Assembly: GCF_002236115.1 (NCBI RefSeq)
Contig: NZ_NIWT01000005.1
Span: 62,001-126,000, forward strand
DNA from: Pseudomonas jessenii
Lineage (GTDB): Bacteria > Pseudomonadota > Gammaproteobacteria > Pseudomonadales > Pseudomonadaceae
Length of the DNA stretch: 64,000 nucleotides
Direction: 5' to 3'
Shown here: one piece after another, positions 1 to 7,446 of the stretch
Layout of the letters: every line of letters begins with the position of its first letter
Numbering within the stretch: the stretch's first letter is position 1
Notes under the pieces: generated by a model
Told to the model about the DNA's origin: nothing
What the model saw: only the letters and a program-made list of their open reading frames with translations
The model's database searches: none
Made by a program: the position numbers and the translations under genes

Positions 1-399
1 CACTACCAAGCCAACCCTGAGTGCCCCATCTATGCAGAACTGCTTGGGATTGTGCGTAAGACTTTTGGCATTGCAGAGCAGCTGCGTGCGGCCTTGACTC
101 CGCTGAATGATCAGTTGGTATGGGCGTTCATCTATGGCTCCATTGCCAAGGGTAACGAGCACGCAGGCAGTGACATTGACCTGATGCTGATTGGTGAAAA
201 TCTCAGTTACAGCGACTTGATGGAACGGGTACTGCCCGTAGAGGAACAGCTTGGCCGCACCATTAACCCAACGCTCTACACACTGGTCGACTGGCAAACC
301 AAGAAGGCGGCCGGCAACAGCTTTGTAGTGCGGGTTGAACAACAGGACAAAATTGATTTGATTGGCCACAATCCAGCAGAGGTAGCCGATGGGCAGTAA
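1..399 (+). CDS. MNT-type nucleotidyltransferase with N-terminal regulator-like segment, 5' truncated by window edge
   Basis: Reading frame 1 is open from the first base, so the gene begins upstream; 132 residues are visible. The nucleotidyltransferase signature is clear: GS at visible residues 46-47, then the DxD metal pair at 58 and 60 (GSxxxxxxxxxxDID). The segment before it (YQANPECPIYAEL) resembles the linker of ArsR-like HTH proteins fused to an NTP_transf_2 domain. The gene overlaps the next gene by 11 bases. In MNT/HEPN toxin-antitoxin pairs the MNT protein is the antitoxin that modifies the HEPN partner; assigning that role here is inference from gene order and motif. Confidence 0.8.
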   Translation, partial: HYQANPECPIYAELLGIVRKTFGIAEQLRAALTPLNDQLVWAFIYGSIAKGNEHAGSDIDLMLIGENLSYSDLMERVLPVEEQLGRTINPTLYTLVDWQTKKAAGNSFVVRVEQQDKIDLIGHNPAEVADGQ

Positions 400-817
400 C
401 GAAAATCTGGAAAACCTGGTGCGTAGCGGCGGCCTCAAAGCCGAACCGCCAGATCGCAAGGAATGTAAAGGGCTGCTGAGATCGGCCACGGACCGCTTGA
501 AGGATGCTCACAGTTCGGCCCTGTCCTTCGCCAGTCGCTTCGACCTCGCCTACAACGCTGCACATGCCCTGGCACTGACGGCCATGCGTCTACAGGGTTT
601 TCGCTCTGACCGCCGTTATCTGGTGTTTCAATGCCTTGTACATACTCTCGGTCTGAACAAAATCCAGGTACGCCTGTTTGCGCTTTGTCACGAGCGCCGC
701 AATCTGGCTGAGTACGAAGGTTATATGGATGTAGACGAAACCCTTCTGGCTGAGCTACTAGGGGCGACTGATGCACTGTTGCTACGGGTGCAAGACGCAA
801 TGTTTGATAGCAAGTAA
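389..817 (+). CDS. HEPN-like partner of the MNT nucleotidyltransferase (putative toxin)
   Basis: 142-residue, mostly helical small protein whose start lies inside the end of the MNT gene, implying translational coupling. The N-terminal region (residues 15-40, KAEPPDRKEC then a long helix) and the size match HEPN proteins that travel with nucleotidyltransferases. The catalytic RX4-6H element of HEPN RNases would fall near residues 103-112, but the sequence there is RRNLAEYEGY: Arg and Asn are present, no His follows, and Tyr109 stands nearby. It may be an inactive, divergent or differently acting HEPN. The function is inferred from pairing, not from an intact active site. Confidence 0.6.
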   Translation: MGSNENLENLVRSGGLKAEPPDRKECKGLLRSATDRLKDAHSSALSFASRFDLAYNAAHALALTAMRLQGFRSDRRYLVFQCLVHTLGLNKIQVRLFALCHERRNLAEYEGYMDVDETLLAELLGATDALLLRVQDAMFDSK

Positions 818-832
818 CACTTCAGCTCTTCG

Positions 833-1513
833 TTATTTCCAATACTGAACGGCATCACTGCAACTGTCAGTCCAAACACGTAACGAAGGGATGGCCTGCA
901 CCGCCCGCAACCGTTCCAGCATCAGCCCGGTGTACACAACCTCATACGTATCCGCCCCCCGCCCCCATTGCTCAACGAGCACCATGCCGTCGACCAATGT
1001 CGCCGCCAATTCGGCAATCGTCCCGGCCTGATCTTCGATAATTCCTTGAGTCCGAATCCAAACCCGATCTGTCATCGCTTTAAGCTCCGCCGCTATCTGC
1101 TCAGACGACGCAGGATCGGTATCGGGGCAAGTGATATTGCGCAGCAGATGCTGAAGCTCCCTGATTTTTGCGTAGTCTTGTTCCGCCCCCTGCCCGCCTT
1201 TGAGGATGGCTGTGGCTTTCAGCTTATCGACGCGTTTGGCGGCTGAAGTTTTTGAAGGGAGTGTCTGCGCCATTGCGCCAGCCAGGAGCACCATCATCCG
1301 GGCTTCCAGATGCTCCTTCATGGCTTCCATCGACGAAATCGGGCGCACCAGCGTAATGCAGGCCCCTCCCTGGTGCCGCAGATCCATAGTCACCGTCAGG
1401 GTCACGCCGCCCGTTTCAAACCCCAGGGCGCGGGCCACGACGTAGTGGCCCATTTCGTGATGGGCGATCTGCAGGGCATGATCGCGTACTGCGGGGGGCA
1501 TCTTCCTCGTCAT
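833..1513 (-). CDS. Small M41/FtsH-peptidase-like protein with HExxH motif
   Basis: 226 residues. The zinc protease signature HEMGH lies at residues 19-23, preceded by a helical segment, as in the FtsH-type M41 peptidase domain, but no AAA ATPase or transmembrane segment precedes it. The ORF can be read further upstream to 1636, but that extension runs through a REP palindrome. A GAGG element 8 bases before the ATG at 1513 (2 bases before an alternative ATG at 1519) favours 1513. It converges with the HEPN gene with a 15-base gap. Substrate and role are unknown. Being a stand-alone peptidase beside a toxin-antitoxin pair is suggestive only. Confidence 0.6.
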   Translation of the reverse strand: MTRKMPPAVRDHALQIAHHEMGHYVVARALGFETGGVTLTVTMDLRHQGGACITLVRPISSMEAMKEHLEARMMVLLAGAMAQTLPSKTSAAKRVDKLKATAILKGGQGAEQDYAKIRELQHLLRNITCPDTDPASSEQIAAELKAMTDRVWIRTQGIIEDQAGTIAELAATLVDGMVLVEQWGRGADTYEVVYTGLMLERLRAVQAIPSLRVWTDSCSDAVQYWK

Positions 1514-1590
1514 ATCCATTGCCTCGGAACCTTCGTTCTCGCATTCGACTACGAGTGACGGTCGCTGTCCATCCTGATGCCCCGCGCAAT

Positions 1591-1689
1591 GTGGGAGCGA
1601 GCCTGCTCGCGATGGACTTGAAAGCACCGCGCCCATTCAGACAGCACGCGTTATCGTTCACGACCTTCGCGAGCGAGCTCGCTCCTACA
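1591..1689. repeat. REPIN (paired REP palindromes), long class
   Basis: Two inverted copies of the GGGAGCGAG/CTCGCTCC REP core about 100 bases apart, in the gap between the HExxH gene and the dehydrogenase. The inner part carries the segment 'cgcgttatcgttcacgacc', which recurs in other long REPINs of this window. Confidence 0.85.
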
Positions 1690-1694
1690 TCACC

Positions 1695-4049
1695 TTATTT
1701 GGGCAAAGCATAGGCAATCACATAATCCCCACGATCGGTCGACTGCCGCGCACCACCCACCGTCAGCAGGATGTACTGCTTGCCGGTTTTCGGCGATACG
1801 TAAGTCATCGGCCCGGACTGGCTGCCCACTGGCAAACGCGATTTCCAGATTTCGTTGCCGTTGCCGGTGTCGAAGGCGCGCAGGTAGAAGTCCTGTGTGC
1901 CAGCGAAGAACAGCAGGCCCGACTGGGTGGCCAGCGATGCGCCGAGGGTCGGCATGCCGATCGGGATCGGCAGGTGCATGCGGATGCCCAGCGGGCCGGT
2001 GTCTTGCACGGTGCCGACCGGGACTTGCCACATCAGCTTGTGGGTCTTGAGGTCGATGGCCGACATGGTGCCGAACGGTGGTTTCTGGCACGGAATGCCG
2101 ACCGCCGAGAGGAAGCGCTCGCGCATGGCGCCGAACGGTGTGCCTTCCTGCGGTACCACGCCCATTTCAATTCCACTGGCCCCGGCGCCGATCTTGTCGC
2201 GCGGGATCATGTAGTTGGCCAGGCCCAGGCGCATGTCGTTGACGAACATGTAGTTCGTGTTCGGATCGACCGAGACGCTGCCCCAGTTCATGCCGCCCAA
2301 CGAACCCGGGAATTGCAGGGCGCGGTCCATGCCCGGCGGGGTGTAGACGCCTTCGTGGCGCATGCCTTTGAACTGGATGCGGCACATCAACTGGTCGAAC
2401 GGCGTGGCGCCCCACATGTCGGATTCGGTCAGGGTCTTGTTGCCTATTGATGGCATGTCCACCGAGAACGGCTGGGTTGGCGAGTAGCGTTCGCCGGGAA
2501 CCTTGCCTTGCGGCACCGGGCGCTCTTCGACGCGGGCGATAGGCACGCCGGTTTCGCGGTTTAGCAGGAAGATTTCGCCCTGCTTGGTGACTTGCGCCAG
2601 GGCTGGCTGGGTGCCGCCCTTGTCGTCCGGCACGTCGTACAGCAGTGGCTGTGCCGGCAGGTCGAAGTCCCACAGGTCGTGGTGAGTGGTCTGGAAGTGC
2701 CAGCGTACCTGGCCGGTCTTCACATCGATAGCGACGATGGACGAGCTCCACTTGTCGTCGAACTCGGTACGTTGGCCGCCGAAGAAGTCTGGCGTCGCGT
2801 TGCCAGTCGGCAGGTACACCAGACCGAGCTTGGCGTCGTAGGACATGGCCGACCACACGTTCGGCGTGCCACGGGTGTAGGTCTCGCCAGCAGGTGGGCG
2901 TTTGGTGGTGTTCGGGTTGCCCGGGTCCCATGCCCATACCAGTTCACCACTGCGCACGTCGTAGGCACGCACCACGCCCGGCGGTTCGCCGGTGGAGTAG
3001 TTATCGGCCACGCGACCACCGACGATCACCACGTCCCCAGCGACCAATGGGGTCGAGGTTTGTTGGTAGTAACCGGGCTTTACTTCGCCCATGTCAGTGG
3101 TCAGGTCAACGGTGCCTTTGTTGCCGAACTCTTCGCAGGGCTTGCCGGTGTCGGCGTTGATGGCGATCAGACGCGCGTCGCCGGTCGGCAGAAACAGACG
3201 CTTCGTACAGGCGGTTGGCTGATTGTCCGAAGACACCGGGGTTTCGGAGTAGCCCAGGCCACGGCAACGCTGCCAGTTGGGCGCGGTGCCTTGCGGGTCG
3301 AACTTCCAGCGCTGGGCGCCGGTGTCGGCATCCAGGGCGAAGACTTTGCCGTAGGCGGTGCAGGTGTAGACGGTGTCACCGATTTGCAGTGGAGTGTTCT
3401 GGTCTTCGGCGCCGGCACCGGTGCTTTGCGGAATATCGCCGGTGCGGAAGGTCCAGGCGACCTGCAATTTGTCGATGTTGCCCTTGTTGATCTGGTCCAG
3501 GGCCGCAAAGCGATTACCGGCGGTAGTGTTGCCCCAGTGCGCCCAGTCTTTCTGTTCGGTGCCCGGAGTGACCGGCGTTACCGCGGGTTCGGTGGTGGCC
3601 TTGACCACGTGGGTCGGCACGAACATGTAGGCCATCGTCGCAACGACTGCGACACCCAAAATGCCAGCCAGACCATAAGCGCCACGCCCGCCGGTCGCGC
3701 CCGAAGCACGGACCAGGGTCGGATAGATCAGCGCCACAACCAGACCGATCACGGCAAAGGTCAGTATCCGTGAGACCAGCGGCCAGTATTCAAGGCCCGC
3801 ATCCCAAACGGCCCAAATCGCAGTGAGGACCAACGCCACACCATACAGCCAGGCGCCGAGCGGCTTGCGCCGGGCAATCATCAACCCGGACGCCAGCATC
3901 GCCAGCCCCATCAGCAGGAAATACCAACTGCCACCCAGCGCGATCAGATAGCCACCGCCACCGGCCAGGCCAAGCCCGATCAGTGCAATCAGCACACCCA
4001 GCCCCGCCAGCAACCATTTACTGCCGGCGGCAGCCCCAGAATTGTTCAT
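1695..4049 (-). CDS. gcd: Membrane-bound PQQ-dependent dehydrogenase, glucose/quinate/shikimate family
   Basis: 784 residues. The first ~140 residues contain about five hydrophobic segments (membrane anchor and ubiquinone side). A periplasmic eight-bladed PQQ propeller follows, with the family landmarks DWAHWGNT, TTHHDLWDFDLPAQP, LTESDMWGATPFDQL and the C-terminal GDYVIAYALP. It oxidises a sugar or polyol (glucose to gluconate in Gcd) and passes electrons to ubiquinone. Overall it resembles Gcd, but quinate/shikimate dehydrogenase is a close relative, so the substrate is not certain. A TTG start at 4076 is possible; the ATG at 4049 has a GGGGA element and is preferred. It lies near the pqq genes that make its cofactor. 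Confidence 0.85.
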   Translation of the reverse strand: MNNSGAAAGSKWLLAGLGVLIALIGLGLAGGGGYLIALGGSWYFLLMGLAMLASGLMIARRKPLGAWLYGVALVLTAIWAVWDAGLEYWPLVSRILTFAVIGLVVALIYPTLVRASGATGGRGAYGLAGILGVAVVATMAYMFVPTHVVKATTEPAVTPVTPGTEQKDWAHWGNTTAGNRFAALDQINKGNIDKLQVAWTFRTGDIPQSTGAGAEDQNTPLQIGDTVYTCTAYGKVFALDADTGAQRWKFDPQGTAPNWQRCRGLGYSETPVSSDNQPTACTKRLFLPTGDARLIAINADTGKPCEEFGNKGTVDLTTDMGEVKPGYYQQTSTPLVAGDVVIVGGRVADNYSTGEPPGVVRAYDVRSGELVWAWDPGNPNTTKRPPAGETYTRGTPNVWSAMSYDAKLGLVYLPTGNATPDFFGGQRTEFDDKWSSSIVAIDVKTGQVRWHFQTTHHDLWDFDLPAQPLLYDVPDDKGGTQPALAQVTKQGEIFLLNRETGVPIARVEERPVPQGKVPGERYSPTQPFSVDMPSIGNKTLTESDMWGATPFDQLMCRIQFKGMRHEGVYTPPGMDRALQFPGSLGGMNWGSVSVDPNTNYMFVNDMRLGLANYMIPRDKIGAGASGIEMGVVPQEGTPFGAMRERFLSAVGIPCQKPPFGTMSAIDLKTHKLMWQVPVGTVQDTGPLGIRMHLPIPIGMPTLGASLATQSGLLFFAGTQDFYLRAFDTGNGNEIWKSRLPVGSQSGPMTYVSPKTGKQYILLTVGGARQSTDRGDYVIAYALPK

Positions 4050-4234
4050 GTCGGAATTTTTCCCCAGTTGTGACAAGGTCGGAATAATGTACTACCTAGT
4101 TACTTATGGCAATTTGTCGCAGGCAAAAATGTCATGAACGGTATTGAGGCTAGATCAAATCTCCGTCGCGAGCGTCCTGCAGAAACTGCCTGTAACATGC
4201 TTGCGCACTGATCCATGCCGCTGGAGATAACCCT

Positions 4235-4696
4235 TTGCCTGACACTCGCACGCCTGTTCTCGATGAAATCGACCGCCAACTGATTGCCGCCCTGCAGATC
4301 AACGCCCGCGAGAGCGTGGCCATGCTCGCCCGGCAATTGGGCATTGCCCGCACCACTGTGACTTCGCGCCTGGCGCGGCTGGAAAAGGCCAAGGTGATCA
4401 CCGGCTACGGCGTGCGCCTCGGGCAGCGGGTGGTGGATGGCGGGTTGCAGGCGTATGTGGGGATCACCGTGCAACCACGCTCCGGCAAGGAGGTGCTGCG
4501 GCGCCTGAGCGCGATGGCGCAGGTGCAGCAGTTGTGTGCGGTGAGTGGCGAATTTGATTATGTGGCGTGGTTGCGCACCGATTCGCCGGAGCAGCTGGAT
4601 CAGTTGCTGGACCAGATTGGCAGTGTGGATGGGGTGGAGAAGACCACGACTTCGATCATCTTGAGCAGCAAGATTGATCGGGGGCAGCCGGTTTGA
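4235..4696 (+). CDS. Lrp/AsnC family transcriptional regulator, probable regulator of davBA
   Basis: 153 residues: N-terminal AsnC-type HTH (about residues 8-65, LDEIDRQLIAALQINAR then RTTVTSRLARLEK) and a C-terminal RAM/ligand-binding domain (70-145). The TTG start at 4235 is supported by a GGAG element about 9 bases upstream. It is divergent from the PQQ dehydrogenase and 222 bases upstream of davB in the same direction. Lrp-type regulators commonly control adjacent amino-acid catabolic genes, so lysine-pathway control is a reasonable inference. Confidence 0.85.
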   Translation: MPDTRTPVLDEIDRQLIAALQINARESVAMLARQLGIARTTVTSRLARLEKAKVITGYGVRLGQRVVDGGLQAYVGITVQPRSGKEVLRRLSAMAQVQQLCAVSGEFDYVAWLRTDSPEQLDQLLDQIGSVDGVEKTTTSIILSSKIDRGQPV

Positions 4697-4733
4697 GTTT
4701 CTGCCTGTAGTTTTTTGGGTGCCAGAGCTGGCC

Positions 4734-4761
4734 TCTTCGCGGGCAAGCCCGCTCCCACAGT
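4734..4761. repeat. Single REP element
   Basis: GCGGGCAAGCCCGC-type palindrome followed by TCCCACA in the Lrp regulator-davB gap; only one arm of a REPIN is present. Confidence 0.7.
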
Positions 4762-4918
4762 GGTCAGTGTGCATTGATAGATCGTCATACTGATCAAACT
4801 AATAGCAAAATGACGACACTTTGCGTCTTATTAACGTGTTCTGTGCTCTCTAGAATGGCTGGCATCTTTTCCTATACTCAGATGCGCATTCCGCGTCGGG
4901 TCGCCAGCAAGGTCAGCC

Positions 4919-6601
4919 ATGAACAAGAACAATCGCCATCCTGCAGACGGTAAGAAACCAGTCACCATTTTCGGCCCGGACTTTCCTTTCGCCTTCGACG
5001 ACTGGATCGAACACCCGGCCGGGCTGGGCAGTATTCCCGAGCACAATCACGGTGCCGAAGTGGCGATTGTCGGCGGCGGGATCGCCGGCCTGGTGGCGGC
5101 GTATGAGTTGATGAAGCTGGGCCTGAAACCGGTCGTCTACGAAGCTTCGAAAATGGGTGGCCGTCTGCGCTCCCAGGCATTCAATGGCGCCGAAGGCATC
5201 GTTGCCGAACTGGGCGGGATGCGCTTCCCGGTGTCGTCAACCGCGTTCTATCACTACGTCGACAAACTGGGTCTGGAAACCAAACCTTTCCCCAACCCGC
5301 TAACGCCCGCGTCGGGCAGCACGGTGATCGACCTCGAAGGTCAGACCCATTACGCACAGAAGCTGTCGGACCTTCCTGCACTGTTCCAGGAAGTGGCTGA
5401 CGCTTGGGCCGATGCCCTGGAAGCCGGCTCGCAGTTCTCCGATATCCAGCAAGCCATTCGCGACCGCGACGTACCGCGACTCAAGGAACTGTGGAACACC
5501 CTGGTGCCGCTGTGGGACGACCGCACCTTCTACGACTTCGTCGCCACGTCCAAGGCCTTCGCCAAGCTCTCGTTCCATCACCGTGAAGTGTTCGGCCAAG
5601 TCGGTTTCGGCACCGGCGGCTGGGATTCGGACTTCCCGAACTCGATGCTGGAAATCTTCCGCGTGGTGATGACCAACTGCGACGATCACCAGCACCTAGT
5701 GGTCGGCGGTGTGGAACAGGTACCACAAGGCATCTGGCGCCATGTGCCGGAGCGTTGCGCGCATTGGCCGGCCGGCACCAGCCTCAGTTCACTGCACAAC
5801 GGCGCACCGCGTACCGGCGTGAAGAAGATTGCCCACGCGCCGGGCGGCCGTTTCGCCGTCACCGACAACTGGGGCGACACCCGCGAGTACGCCGCGGTGC
5901 TGACCACCTGCCAGAGCTGGCTGCTGACCACCCAGATCGAATGCGACGAAACCCTGTTCTCGCAAAAAATGTGGATGGCTTTGGACCGCACCCGCTACAT
6001 GCAGTCGTCGAAGACTTTCGTGATGGTCGACCGCCCGTTCTGGAAGGACAAGGATCCGGAAACCGGCCGCGACCTGATGAGCATGACCCTCACCGACCGT
6101 TTGACCCGTGGCACTTATCTGTTCGACAACGGCGACGACAAGCCGGGGGTGATCTGCCTGTCGTACTCGTGGATGAGCGACGCGCTGAAAATGCTGCCCC
6201 AACCGGTGGAAAAACGCGTGAAACTGGCGCTGGATGCACTGAAAAAGATCTACCCGAAAGTCGACATCGCCGCGCGGATCATCGGCGACCCGATCACCGT
6301 TTCGTGGGAAGCCGACCCGCATTTCCTCGGCGCGTTCAAAGGCGCCCTGCCCGGCCACTACCGCTACAACCAACGCATGTACGCCCACTTCATGCAAGAC
6401 GACATGCCAGCCGAACAGCGCGGCATCTTCATCGCTGGCGACGACGTTTCGTGGACGCCGGCCTGGGTTGAGGGCGCGGTACAGACCTCGCTCAACGCGG
6501 TGTGGGGCATCATGAAACACTTCGGCGGTGCAACTCACGCCGAGAATCCGGGTCCAGGAGATGTGTTCAACGAGATCGGACCGATCGCCCTGCCCGAGTA
6601 A
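4919..6601 (+). CDS. davB: L-lysine 2-monooxygenase (flavin amine oxidase family)
   Basis: 560 residues, the same length as P. putida DavB and very like it along the whole chain as I recall it (N-terminus MNKNNRHPADGKKP, C-terminus PGDVFNEIGPIALPE). The Rossmann dinucleotide motif VAIVGGGIAGLVAAYE lies near residues 47-62 and an FAD-binding segment IFIAGDDVSWTPAWVEGA near the C-terminus. It oxidatively decarboxylates L-lysine to 5-aminovaleramide. The ATG at 4919 has an AAGG element about 8 bases upstream. It is followed after 12 bases by davA, so the two form an operon of the aminovalerate lysine pathway. Confidence 0.95.
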   Translation: MNKNNRHPADGKKPVTIFGPDFPFAFDDWIEHPAGLGSIPEHNHGAEVAIVGGGIAGLVAAYELMKLGLKPVVYEASKMGGRLRSQAFNGAEGIVAELGGMRFPVSSTAFYHYVDKLGLETKPFPNPLTPASGSTVIDLEGQTHYAQKLSDLPALFQEVADAWADALEAGSQFSDIQQAIRDRDVPRLKELWNTLVPLWDDRTFYDFVATSKAFAKLSFHHREVFGQVGFGTGGWDSDFPNSMLEIFRVVMTNCDDHQHLVVGGVEQVPQGIWRHVPERCAHWPAGTSLSSLHNGAPRTGVKKIAHAPGGRFAVTDNWGDTREYAAVLTTCQSWLLTTQIECDETLFSQKMWMALDRTRYMQSSKTFVMVDRPFWKDKDPETGRDLMSMTLTDRLTRGTYLFDNGDDKPGVICLSYSWMSDALKMLPQPVEKRVKLALDALKKIYPKVDIAARIIGDPITVSWEADPHFLGAFKGALPGHYRYNQRMYAHFMQDDMPAEQRGIFIAGDDVSWTPAWVEGAVQTSLNAVWGIMKHFGGATHAENPGPGDVFNEIGPIALPE

Positions 6602-6613
6602 GAGGAATCCGAA

Positions 6614-7408
6614 ATGCGCGTAGCCCTTTACCAATGTCCGCCGCTGCCCCTGGATGTCGCCGGCAACCTGCAACGCTTGCAGCAGCTTGCGCTGGAGGCA
6701 AAAGGCGCCGATCTGCTGGTGCTGCCGGAGATGTTCCTGACTGGCTACAACATCGGCGTCGATGCCGTCAGCGTGCTGGCGGAGGTGTACAACGGTGAGT
6801 CGGCGCAGCAGGTTGCGCGCATTGCCAAGGCTGCCGGGATCGCCATTTTGTATGGCTATCCCGAGCGCACCGAGGACGGACAGATCTACAACGCCGTGCA
6901 GTTGATCGACTCTGACGGCGAGCGCGTCTGCAACTACCGCAAAACCCATCTGTTCGGCGATCTGGATCACTCGATGTTCAGCGCAGGTTCCGACGAGTTT
7001 CCCATCGTTGAGCTCAACGGCTGGAAGCTCGGTTTCTTAATCTGCTACGACCTGGAATTTCCGGAGAACGCCCGACGCCTGGCCCTGGCCGGTGCCGAGC
7101 TGATCCTGGTGCCGACTGCGAACATGATTCCGTTCGATTTCGTCGCCGATGTCACCGTGCGCGCCCGCGCCTTCGAAAACCAGTGCTACGTGGCTTATGC
7201 CAATTACTGTGGGCACGAAGGCGACATCCACTACTGCGGCCAGAGCAGCATCGCTGCGCCGGATGGCAGCCGCATCGCTCAGGCGGGACTGGATGAATCG
7301 CTGATTGTCGGTGAGCTGGATCGACAGTTGATGGTCGATTCCCGCGCCGCCAATCGCTACCTCCTCGATCGCCGCCCCGAGCTTTACGGCGAGCTGAACA
7401 AGTCCTAA
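6614..7408 (+). CDS. davA: 5-aminovaleramide amidohydrolase (nitrilase superfamily)
   Basis: 264 residues, carbon-nitrogen hydrolase fold. The Glu-Lys-Cys triad is visible as the E of LPEMFLTGYN, the K of NYRKTHLFG and the C of LICYDLEFPENARRLAL. It hydrolyses 5-aminovaleramide, the DavB product, to 5-aminovalerate and ammonia in the cytoplasm. GAGGAATCC just before the ATG provides a ribosome-binding site. The davB-davA order and 12-base spacing match the P. putida operon. The later genes davD/davT are not in the window. Confidence 0.93.
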   Translation: MRVALYQCPPLPLDVAGNLQRLQQLALEAKGADLLVLPEMFLTGYNIGVDAVSVLAEVYNGESAQQVARIAKAAGIAILYGYPERTEDGQIYNAVQLIDSDGERVCNYRKTHLFGDLDHSMFSAGSDEFPIVELNGWKLGFLICYDLEFPENARRLALAGAELILVPTANMIPFDFVADVTVRARAFENQCYVAYANYCGHEGDIHYCGQSSIAAPDGSRIAQAGLDESLIVGELDRQLMVDSRAANRYLLDRRPELYGELNKS

Positions 7409-7446
7409 TCCGCTAGCATTGGCACTTCACTGTTCTGGAAGTGCCC

